Position numbers and translations under genes: made by a program
DNA from: Pedobacter mendelii
GTDB taxonomy: Bacteria; Bacteroidota; Bacteroidia; Sphingobacteriales; Sphingobacteriaceae
Assembly (NCBI RefSeq): GCF_014635725.1
Contig: NZ_BMDJ01000016.1
Coordinates: 1-44,578 of the forward strand
Direction: 5' to 3'
Length of the DNA: 44,578 nt
Shown here: piece by piece, positions 35,363 to 42,089 of the stretch
Layout: the number at the start of each line of letters is the position of its first letter
Numbering within the stretch: the first letter of the stretch is position 1
The notes under the pieces: generated by a model
What the model saw: only the letters and a program-made list of their open reading frames with translations
Database searches by the model: none
What the model was told of the DNA's origin: nothing

Positions 35363-35839
35363 TTAGTCTAAATCCAAAAGTCTTCTGTGGTAATTTATTT
35401 GTCCAAGGTGATACGTCAAATGTGTTGTCAAATGAATTAATAAATACCCTGTCGAAGTTTTTGTTTCAAAAACCAAAATAGGATATTCTTTGTCTAAATC
35501 TTCATCAGCTAATTTTTTGAGTGATGTAATTACAATTTCTAACGTTTTCTCTATGTTCTCAATTAGTTCAGCTTTTGAAATGTTCTTTAACGAAAATTCG
35601 AGTTCTCTGTTTCTAATGTAATTTGTCTTTCCAATTTCAGCACCAATATATGTGTTAAGATTTCCAATTAAGTGCAGGCAAAGGTTTCCTGCTGAATTGG
35701 CGATTTGCTTATCAACTTTCCAAAGATTATTTTCATTCTTATACAAGTTGATTTCATTCTTTAATTTATTCAAATCTCGGTCGAATAAACCTTTTAGTAT
35801 TTCGATTACCATTGGCTTAATTTTTAAATACTCCTTCAA
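35363..35839 (-). CDS. DinB-superfamily protein
   Basis: 158 residues forming a likely four-helix bundle. Histidines in LCLHLIGNLNTYIG and LIHLTTHLTYHLGQINYHRR match the metal-binding pattern of the DinB/DUF1572 superfamily, whose members include metal-dependent thiol transferases and many uncharacterised stress proteins. It starts inside the last codons of the PhzF gene (23-base overlap), so the two are translationally coupled. An internal Met at codon 10 is an alternative start. Ends 14 bases from S4. Confidence 0.78.
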   Translation of the reverse strand: MKEYLKIKPMVIEILKGLFDRDLNKLKNEINLYKNENNLWKVDKQIANSAGNLCLHLIGNLNTYIGAEIGKTNYIRNRELEFSLKNISKAELIENIEKTLEIVITSLKKLADEDLDKEYPILVFETKTSTGYLLIHLTTHLTYHLGQINYHRRLLDLD

Positions 35840-36614
35840 AAACAGTTACGGCTTCTCCATAAATAAATACTTTATTATCATTAAGTTCAGTGTTCATTTT
35901 TCCTGTTCTTGCAGATGATTGAAAAGCATTCAGTTTATTTTTGTTCAATTTTGTAGCCCAATACTTTGTCAGAAAAGTTTGAATTCCACCTGTTACCGGG
36001 TCTTCATTTGTACCTGCCCAAGGCCAAAAATATCGATAATGAAAATCAAAGTCAATGCTTTCGGATTGTGCAGTAACTAAAACACCATTTATTCCTTCAT
36101 ATGAATTTACCAATGAAAGAAAGTCTGGTCGCAAATCAGCCAATGTTTTTGTGTCTTTAATTTCAATTAAAATTATTTTATTATTTGGACTGTATCGTTT
36201 ATTTACAATTTCATTTATGCCAAGTGCAGTAAGCATATTTTGTGGCACTTCGATTTCTTCTGTTTCATAAACAGGAAATTGCATTTTAATTTTTGTTCCC
36301 GATTTTTCAATAACCAATTCAACATTGTTAATATTTACAAAAACGATTTTGGTTAACGATGTAGTGTCGAAAATAATTTTGGAAGAGGCCAATGTAGCGT
36401 GTCCACATAAAGGTATTTCCATTTTTGGTGTAAAAAACCTAATGCTGTATGAGTTGTCAGATATTTTTTTTATAAATGCTGTTTCCGAAAAACCAATTTC
36501 GGTTGCTATGTTTTGCATTGCCTTTTCCTCAATATCATTTTCAACTATACAAACCGCGGCAGGATTTCCTTTAAATTTTTCATTTGTAAATGAGTCTACA
36601 AAATATGTTTTCAT
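35817..36614 (-). CDS. PhzF-family isomerase-like protein
   Basis: 265 residues. KGNPAAVCIV (16-25), FSETAFI with the catalytic-type Glu44, LCGHATLA (70-77) and the second-half ...WPWAGTNEDPVTGGIQTFLTKYW with the conserved Asp/Gly signature identify the PhzF/diaminopimelate epimerase-like fold. Phenazine PhzF isomerises DHHA; most family members have unknown substrates, and no other phenazine genes are nearby. First gene of a two-gene unit with the DinB-like protein; start 37 bases from S5. Confidence 0.87.
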   Translation of the reverse strand: MKTYFVDSFTNEKFKGNPAAVCIVENDIEEKAMQNIATEIGFSETAFIKKISDNSYSIRFFTPKMEIPLCGHATLASSKIIFDTTSLTKIVFVNINNVELVIEKSGTKIKMQFPVYETEEIEVPQNMLTALGINEIVNKRYSPNNKIILIEIKDTKTLADLRPDFLSLVNSYEGINGVLVTAQSESIDFDFHYRYFWPWAGTNEDPVTGGIQTFLTKYWATKLNKNKLNAFQSSARTGKMNTELNDNKVFIYGEAVTVFEGVFKN

Positions 36615-36650
36615 TGTTTAAATTTCTAGTGGGTGATAGTCTTTAAAATA

Positions 36651-36787
36651 GCACACAACGATTTGGGGCTTGGCGAAGTGGAAAATTAGAAGTACAAATG
36701 TTCAATATCATTACAAGTGTTAAACCTTGCACAAATGCTCAATCGGAGCACTTTATCCCCGCTTTTGGCAAACCGCATGTTAGCGGC
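36651..36787. repeat. attC-like site S5
   Basis: Low box GCACACAAC, then GATTTGGGGCTTGGCGAAG pairing with CGCTTTTGGCAAACC, high box GTTAGCGGC. Shares AAGTGGAAAATTAGAAGTAC and more (about 45 bases) with S3. Confidence 0.7.
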
Positions 36788-36815
36788 TGGCAATAGTCTA
36801 TGGACTGTCCAAAAA

Positions 36816-37814
36816 TTATTTCACAACCTCGGAACATAATGGTTCTATTATATCCATATAAGTATCGGGATGAATATTAGAGCAGAAGGTTAATACTTTT
36901 TGGTTTTGGCGATTGAGAAAAATGGAAGAGGAAGAACCTGCTGTTCCACCATTTATTTTTAAAATAGACTCCGTTTCAGAAGATTTTACCAAAACCCACC
37001 CAATTGCCGAATAAACATCTGGTTTAGCCAAAACAGCATTAGAAGCTTGCAGTTCAGTCGTTTTATTCTTCGCATCTAAAGTTGCCATTGCAAATTTTGC
37101 TAAATCTTCGGATGTGGATATAATACCAATGCAACCATCAAGAATTCCGCCATCCCAATATGGTGTATAATTCCCTTCTTTATCCAATCCATTAATCACT
37201 TTTGTAGAGATCCTATTAATGCTAAATACCGAATGCTGCATTTTCAATGGCTTGAAAATTTTCGTTTCAACTATTTCTGCAAAAGATTGTCCTTGAATCC
37301 TCGACATAATATAACTAAGCAAACCAAAGCCTAAATTTGAATATATTACCCTTTCTCCAGGCTGTGATTTCATTTTTAGGTCATTTTTTAAATAGCTTAT
37401 TAAATCTTCCTCATAATAATTACTAAAAGGGTTTTCTTTAATGAAATTTCTTCTATCGTCATAACCAATTGGCATTCTCGGAAGTCCAGAAGTATGCATA
37501 CCTAATTGTTTCAAAGTTATAGCTGGATTATCTTTCAGTTCAAAATGAAGGAAATCTGAGATTGGGTCGTCAAGACTCACTGTACCTTCAACTACTAATT
37601 GAGCAAGTATATTCCCTGTAAAAGATTTAGTAACAGAGCCTATTTCAAATGCCGATGTTTTATTATTTGGATAAGAAATTTCTTCTCCTTCATTTTTTAA
37701 TCCATAATAAGTTGCCGTATTATTTTCTGTCACAGAAATAGATACTTCTGTGTGAACTGGCAAAATTTTAAGAATGGTTGTAATCTTATCTATAAACTCT
37801 TCAGTTCGTGCCAT
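36816..37814 (-). CDS. Serine hydrolase of the class C beta-lactamase fold
   Basis: 332 residues, no signal peptide visible. The S-x-x-K nucleophile motif is SVTK (60-63, in IGSVTKSFTG) and the Y-x-N motif is YSN (158-160, in VIYSNLGFGLLSY). The third box reads NGGTAG (about 293) instead of a KTG or HTG, which weakens a claim of true beta-lactamase activity. Family members include esterases, D-aminopeptidases and AmpC-like enzymes. Alone in its cassette, start 26 bases from S6. Cytoplasmic location also argues against a classical periplasmic lactamase. Confidence 0.85.
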   Translation of the reverse strand: MARTEEFIDKITTILKILPVHTEVSISVTENNTATYYGLKNEGEEISYPNNKTSAFEIGSVTKSFTGNILAQLVVEGTVSLDDPISDFLHFELKDNPAITLKQLGMHTSGLPRMPIGYDDRRNFIKENPFSNYYEEDLISYLKNDLKMKSQPGERVIYSNLGFGLLSYIMSRIQGQSFAEIVETKIFKPLKMQHSVFSINRISTKVINGLDKEGNYTPYWDGGILDGCIGIISTSEDLAKFAMATLDAKNKTTELQASNAVLAKPDVYSAIGWVLVKSSETESILKINGGTAGSSSSIFLNRQNQKVLTFCSNIHPDTYMDIIEPLCSEVVK

Positions 37815-37839
37815 ATTAGGGTTTTATTGTTTTTTGCTT

Positions 37840-37974
37840 GCCGCTAACATTTTGCAGATATGTACATAAATGGCATTAATGCAGAACTATTGTCGCACCG
37901 CACTAAATTCAGTAAATAAAGATGAATTAACGTAAACCACCTTCAGCCATTTTTGTGAAAATTTGCTGTTAGCG
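37840..37974. repeat. attC-like site S6
   Basis: Low box GCCGCTAAC followed by ATTTTGCAGAT, high part GTGAAAATTTGCTGTTAGCG; ATTTTGCAG loosely pairs with AAATTTGCTG. The interior is nearly identical to S9 over about 110 bases. Confidence 0.68.
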
Positions 37975-37985
37975 ATTAGGCGTTT

Positions 37986-38291
37986 TTATCCAAACATTAA
38001 ATTTACACGCTTTCCAAGTCCAAATTCAAAAATCCGGTAAAGTGTCGAAAGTTGAATGTCGCATTTTCCATTTTCAAGACGAGATATATAACTTTTTTTA
38101 GTTCCGACTTTTTCAGCCAATTGTTCTTGCGTCATATTTGCTTCTTTTCTAGCTTCCTTCAACATTTCGCTGATAACAAAATATTGAGCTTTTTCTTCAA
38201 ATTCATCACGTTTTCCAACACCGATTTTTCCGTATTTAATGTCTAGTAACTCGTCAAAGTTTTTAGCATTTCTGATATTTTCTTTGTTCAT
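37986..38291 (-). CDS. higA: HigA-like antitoxin (XRE-family helix-turn-helix)
   Basis: 101 residues with a C-terminal XRE helix-turn-helix (MTQEQLAEKVGTKKSYISRLENGKCDIQLSTLYRIFE). It overlaps the upstream toxin by one base (TAATG), so the two are translationally coupled. It should bind and neutralise the HigB-like RNase and repress its own operon. The toxin-first order is characteristic of higBA. Stop lies 12 bases from S6. Confidence 0.88.
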   Translation of the reverse strand: MNKENIRNAKNFDELLDIKYGKIGVGKRDEFEEKAQYFVISEMLKEARKEANMTQEQLAEKVGTKKSYISRLENGKCDIQLSTLYRIFEFGLGKRVNLMFG

Positions 38292-38638
38292 TATTTTTTC
38301 TTTTTTGAGTTAAAATATTCTTCTTTTAATTTTAAAGCCAAGTCAATTTCTTTTCTTGGCGTTTTCTGAGATTTCTTTTGGAAACCGTTAAACAGAATTA
38401 CAAAATTACCTTTGTCAAAACAGCAAAATATTCTATAAATATTGCTTTCAAATTCAATTCGTATTTCATAAAGTCCGTCAGTTCCTGTCATATGGTTTAG
38501 GAATTTTTTTGGAACATTTTGTACGGTTCTTAAAATCTTAAAAACGTATTCAATTTTCTCTTGCACTTTTTCACTCTGCTCTAAATAGAAGTTGGTGAAA
38601 TGATATTCGTGAAAAACGATTTGCCTTTGAGAATTCAT
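38291..38638 (-). CDS. higB: HigB-like toxin (RelE/ParE superfamily)
   Basis: 115 residues. The central RIEFESNIYRIFCCFDKGNFVILFNGFQKKSQKTP followed by a basic helix (EIDLALKLKEEYF) is typical of Gp49/HigB-type RelE-superfamily mRNA interferases. The family acts on ribosome-bound mRNA. First gene of a higBA pair, as is common in chromosomal integrons, where such modules are thought to stabilise arrays. Upstream leader is about 79 bases to S7, the longest in the array, which may hold its promoter. Confidence 0.88.
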   Translation of the reverse strand: MNSQRQIVFHEYHFTNFYLEQSEKVQEKIEYVFKILRTVQNVPKKFLNHMTGTDGLYEIRIEFESNIYRIFCCFDKGNFVILFNGFQKKSQKTPRKEIDLALKLKEEYFNSKKKK

Positions 38639-38716
38639 TACGTAAAGTTAACTCAAAAGTTATCAATATGCAAGTTTTCTGGTCTTGATTTTTAGCACTA
38701 ACGTTCAGGAGCGCTT

Positions 38717-38853
38717 GCCGCTAACGTTTTGCGGCTTGGCGTAGTGGCGGAAATCGAAGCACAAAAGCTGAATTTATTACGAATGTTCAATTGGAAAACT
38801 ACTGTTGAATTTTGCACTTCAGCCCGCCTGACGCAAAACCCTTGTTATAGCCA
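38717..38853. repeat. attC-like site S7
   Basis: Low box GCCGCTAAC, then GTTTTGCGGCTTGGCGTAG; high end GACGCAAAACCCTTGTTATAGCC. TTTTGCG pairs with CGCAAAA. The high box GTTATAGCC does not match its own low box but exactly matches the low box of S8. A stray box-like CACTAACG lies at 38697-38703. Confidence 0.76.
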
Positions 38854-38894
38854 GTTTTTCTTTTCTCGTTAAGTCGTCCAGCGTTATGTTGTTA

Positions 38895-39452
38895 TTATAA
38901 AATTGATTGTCCATTGAAGTCAAATTTATATTTTCTATTTTCCCAGTCAGTCGCTAAAATATAATTGTCGCTGATTACGAAACTGTCTTTACCGTCCAAT
39001 GTTGTAAAAATGTCCGCACCGCTTTGTTGCCACAGTATTTCACCGTCCTTGTCAAGTCGGGAAATTTCAAGTTCTCCGTGAATAATGTAGCTGTCTTGGT
39101 ATTTATAAATTTCAAAACAAGTCGCTTGGTCAGCTTGTGTCCGCCACAACAAAGTTAAGTTGGGAATTGACAAACAAAAAATTGTGTCTGAACAGCAAAC
39201 TACAAGTCTGTCATTTTCAATAATTGTCGAAGTGTCGTGAATTGTTGTTCCGCCACCGATAGAACCGATAACTGCACTTCTTAATAATTTGTCGTCTTGA
39301 TAGATTTTAATTCCAAAAACAGAAGGAAAGTGATATTCAGATTTGTCAAAGTAAACAAAGTCGTATTGATTAACATTGTCAGCCGAACCTTCTGTAAAAG
39401 TCTGGTCGGCATATATGTCAATGCGATATTTGTCTGTCGTATAGTGTGTCAT
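38895..39452 (-). CDS. Hypothetical cassette protein, propeller-like
   Basis: 185 residues, soluble, strand-rich. SRLDKDGEILWQQSGADIF and NLTLLWRTQADQATCFEIYKY look like PQQ/WD-type propeller blades (W-x-x-x-G/D repeats), but the protein is too short for a full propeller. No named family recognised. It is alone between S7 and S8 and starts only 7 bases from the S8 box, so its leader is essentially the recombination box. Confidence 0.6.
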   Translation of the reverse strand: MTHYTTDKYRIDIYADQTFTEGSADNVNQYDFVYFDKSEYHFPSVFGIKIYQDDKLLRSAVIGSIGGGTTIHDTSTIIENDRLVVCCSDTIFCLSIPNLTLLWRTQADQATCFEIYKYQDSYIIHGELEISRLDKDGEILWQQSGADIFTTLDGKDSFVISDNYILATDWENRKYKFDFNGQSIL

Positions 39453-39458
39453 TAAAAT

Positions 39459-39595
39459 TGGCTATAACGTTTTGCCGCTTTGCGAAGGGCGGGATTTTCA
39501 CCACTAAACTTCATTCGGAGAACTGAACTTTCGGCTACCGCAAAACTGTCTGCGGAGCACGAAACCCCGCCTTTTGGGTAGGTGCTGTTAGTGGC
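39459..39595. repeat. attC-like site S8
   Basis: Low box TGGCTATAAC, then GTTTTGCCGCTTTGCGAAGGGCGGG; high end AAACCCCGCCTTTTGGG...GTTAGTGGC. Inner GGGCGGG pairs with CCCGCC. Low and high boxes differ from one another but match those of the flanking cassettes. Confidence 0.73.
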
Positions 39596-39627
39596 TGGCG
39601 TTTCTTCGGGTCTGTTTTTTCGAGTTT

Positions 39628-40845
39628 TCATTTTGCAAGTTTTTCAATTGTCAAACCTTGAATAATGATACTAAATAAAACGCAAAAGTAAGTTGCAATT
39701 AATAATATATTTTTCGTTTCGCTGTCTGGCAATGATAAAACTAATGCTAATGAGAGTCCACCACGTAAGCCACCCCAACTAATTATTTTCGCTTCTTTAT
39801 TTGTCAATTTTAATAATTTAGGGAACGCTAAATGTGGTAAATAGACAATGATAATTCTTGAAAGCAAAACTATTAAAACCGAAATAAGTCCTACGAAAAT
39901 ATACTCTGTCTTAAAGTCAATTACTATCAACACAAATGCAATTAAAATAAATAAGATAGCATTTAGAACTACGTCCACTAACTCCCAAAATTTATGAACA
40001 TATTCTTGTGTAGTATCGCTCATTGCAATGTCTTGTTTGAAATTACCAACCATTAAACCCATCACAACCATTGCTAATGCACCAGAAACATGAAAATAAT
40101 TAAACATTCCATAACCTGCCATTACAAATGCAAGTGTCAATAAAATTTCTGTTTCATAATGGTCAACCGATTTTAAAAGTAAATGCAAAAAATAGCCAAA
40201 AATAAGTCCCATAATTATTCCGCCAACGGCTTCTTGAACAAATAGAAAACCAAAATGTGAAAAACTAAAAGTGCCTGTATTTAAAGTGTCTAACAATGCG
40301 ATAAAAACAACAACGCCAACTCCGTCATTAAATAAACTTTCGCCTACAATTGTATATTCTGTCTTTTGGGGAACATTTGCTTTTGTCAATATGCCTAAAA
40401 CTGCAATTGGGTCTGTTGGTGAAATTAATGCACCAAAAATTAGGCAATAAATAAATGAAATGTCTAAATGAAATAGTTGAGTAAGTCCAAAAAACAATGC
40501 TGAAATAATAATTGTCGATAGAATAACTCCACCTAATGCAAAAGTTGCAATTGGTCTAATTTGCTGTTTAAGGTTGTTCCAATTTGTATGCAGTGCTCCT
40601 GCAAAAAGTAAAAATCCTAAAAGTATATTAAGAATAATTTTGTCAATATTTGCAGTTTCAATGTATGTTTTAATCTCTTCAACTGGTAGGGTTAGCCAAA
40701 GTTTTGAACTGATTACAAACAAAGATAGAATTGTAGATAAAATAAAAAGTCCAATTACAAAAGGTAATTTCAAAAAGCGTTGGTTCAGATAAGCGAAACC
40801 CGCTGAAAGGCAAATTAAAATTGTTAGGGCAAAGTATAAATTCAT
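39628..40845 (-). CDS. CPA1-type Na+/H+ (cation/proton) antiporter
   Basis: 405 residues with about 12 transmembrane helices. FGALISPTDPIAVLGIL and ESLFNDGVGVVVFIALL hold the paired acidic residues of the CPA1 ion-binding site; GGLRGGLSLALVLSLP is the conserved late helix of NhaP/NHE-type exchangers. It exchanges monovalent cations for protons across the inner membrane. It lacks a long cytoplasmic tail. At 1.2 kb it is large for a cassette gene, yet is bounded by S8 and S9 whose outer boxes match exactly. Confidence 0.93.
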   Translation of the reverse strand: MNLYFALTILICLSAGFAYLNQRFLKLPFVIGLFILSTILSLFVISSKLWLTLPVEEIKTYIETANIDKIILNILLGFLLFAGALHTNWNNLKQQIRPIATFALGGVILSTIIISALFFGLTQLFHLDISFIYCLIFGALISPTDPIAVLGILTKANVPQKTEYTIVGESLFNDGVGVVVFIALLDTLNTGTFSFSHFGFLFVQEAVGGIIMGLIFGYFLHLLLKSVDHYETEILLTLAFVMAGYGMFNYFHVSGALAMVVMGLMVGNFKQDIAMSDTTQEYVHKFWELVDVVLNAILFILIAFVLIVIDFKTEYIFVGLISVLIVLLSRIIIVYLPHLAFPKLLKLTNKEAKIISWGGLRGGLSLALVLSLPDSETKNILLIATYFCVLFSIIIQGLTIEKLAK

Positions 40846-40923
40846 TTGTTTTTTGTCAATTATTTGGGTCTGTAAATTTTATTTGTCTGTTCAATGTTCG
40901 CAGGGTGACTTTGCAGTACGCTT

Positions 40924-41061
40924 GCCACTAACGTTTTGAAAATTTGTACATAAATGGAATTAATGCAGAACTATTGTCTTACCGCACTAAATTTAGTAAA
41001 TACCTGATGAATTAACGTAAACCACCTTCAGCCATTTTTGAAAAAATTTGCTGTTATGTGT
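40924..41061. repeat. attC-like site S9
   Basis: Low box GCCACTAAC, high box GTTATGTGT. The interior (GTACATAAATGG...CTTCAGCCATTTTTG) is almost identical to S6. The stop codon of the adjacent small gene is formed by the GTTA of the high box. Confidence 0.7.
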
Positions 41062-41236
41062 TCGTACTTTTATGAAAGCAATTTTTCACGTTTTTTACCA
41101 ACTTTTTTGATGTAGATTTCGACTTCTTCGATTTGTAATCTGAAATAAACTGGCTAATCTCTTTTCTTTCTTTTTCTGTTAAAGGGTCGCTTTGAATTAT
41201 AAAGTCAACTCCTTTTGGCTCTCTTATAAATCCCAT
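41054..41236 (-). CDS. Small basic cassette protein
   Basis: 60 residues: MGFIREPKGVDFIIQSDPLT, then EKERKEISQFISDYKSKKSK and a basic tail. It starts 6 bases after the stop of the interrupted gene upstream. I recall similar short proteins paired with GNAT-like partners in Bacteroidota, which would fit a two-component toxin-antitoxin-like unit, but that is not proven. The TAA stop is supplied by the terminal box of S9, so its C-terminus depends on which attC-like site follows it. Confidence 0.65.
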   Translation of the reverse strand: MGFIREPKGVDFIIQSDPLTEKERKEISQFISDYKSKKSKSTSKKLVKNVKNCFHKSTNT

Positions 41237-41242
41237 AATTTC

Positions 41243-41770
41243 TTAGGTTTTAAAATATTTCTCTACTAATAATTTGGATGATTCGGCCGGAATTATCATC
41301 CGACGCCTGCCGAAGTGGTAGGCTCCCAATGATTCTTCATAATGTCTCACCAACTTTGTTTTTGCTGTAAATGCAACAAAGCCGTCAAACCCATACTGAA
41401 ATGAAAGTTTGCAAGCGTAGGCAACCAAATTACCTGCTACGCCTTCATAAAGTTTGTTTTGTCCGATATTAAAAGGAGCGTTTTAAAGCAAATTCATATA
41501 AATGTGGTCGGTTTCTTTTGTGATACTCAACAAACCTTGAACGATGTCTAAATTATTTACAATGGTCAGTTTATAAACTTCTTTGGTGTCGTCCTTTAAT
41601 TCGATTTTCCAATTGAAATTCCACCCTTTTTTAACATTTATATTTTTGCTGTCATTAATTGTAAATCTAGCCACTTCAGTCTGAAAAATGTCGCCAGAAA
41701 TAGTATTTTGGATGGAATTGGTCAGCTTGTCAACCACAAAATCCAACTGTATTTCTTGCACTTTTTTCAT
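41243..41770 (-). pseudogene. GNAT-like cassette gene interrupted by one in-frame TAA
   Basis: A continuous 176-codon frame from the ATG at 41770 (MKKVQEIQLDFVVDKL) to 41243, broken by TAA at 41483-41485 (codon 96). The first part ends ...DHIYMNLL; after the stop the frame continues NAPFNIGQNKLYEGVAGNLV and YGFDGFVAFTAKTKLVRHYEESLGAYHFG, an acetyltransferase-like end (GxV/IA...Y/F). In an intact relative the stop codon would probably be Glu (MNLLENAPFNIG). It is followed after 6 bases by a small basic protein gene. Could still yield two fragments. Confidence 0.75.
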
Positions 41771-41828
41771 TGTGTTAATTTACGAAAATATTTCCAATGA
41801 TTAATTATCCTTCAAGTTGGGTAAGTAT

Positions 41829-41965
41829 GACATATAACGGTTTGGGGCTTTGCGATGGGGGGGATTTTTATCACTAATGTTGAGCCGAAGAGCTAATGCT
41901 CAAATATACACAAAAGTTCAATCGAAGAACTTCAGCCCGACTATTGCCAAGCACCGATGTTATCG
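41829..41965. repeat. attC-like site S10
   Basis: Low end GACATATAACGGTTTGGGGC, inner GGGCTTTGCGATGGGGGGG, high end GCCCGACTATTGCCAAGCACCGATGTTATCG. GGCTTTGC loosely pairs with TTGCCAAGC. Low box matches the high box of S9 (GTTATGTGT against its complement GTTATATGT). Confidence 0.68.
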
Positions 41966-42017
41966 ACTGCCTTTCTGTTAGTCCAAGGATGTGTCGTGTC
42001 AAGTTTTTTATAAAGAA

Positions 42018-42085
42018 GGGGCAAAGAGGGGATTCGAACCCCTATCTCCGCTGGAAGCGTTATTCTACATTGAAATACTTGCCCC
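42018..42085 (-). tRNA. Degenerate tRNA-like element inside a cassette
   Basis: On the minus strand: GGGGCAAG at the 5' side pairs with CTTTGCCCC at the 3' side (acceptor), a perfect T-arm AGGGG-TTCGAAT-CCCCT with the invariant TTCRA, a short D-arm-like ATTTCAATGTAGAAT, and a central CGCTTCCAGCG. The central arm fits UCC (Gly) or CCA (Trp) as anticodon only with mispaired stem; alternatively CGCT/AGCG closes a 3-base loop. No CCA tail. It is 68 bases, shorter than a normal tRNA, so probably a pseudo-tRNA or tRNA-mimic. It lies just after the 502-codon gene, before S10. Confidence 0.42.
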
Positions 42086-42089
42086 ATTT

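Noticed and set aside
36816..37814. Annotating the serine hydrolase as a resistance beta-lactamase
   Set aside because: No signal peptide and the third motif is NGGTAG rather than KTG; family-level call only.
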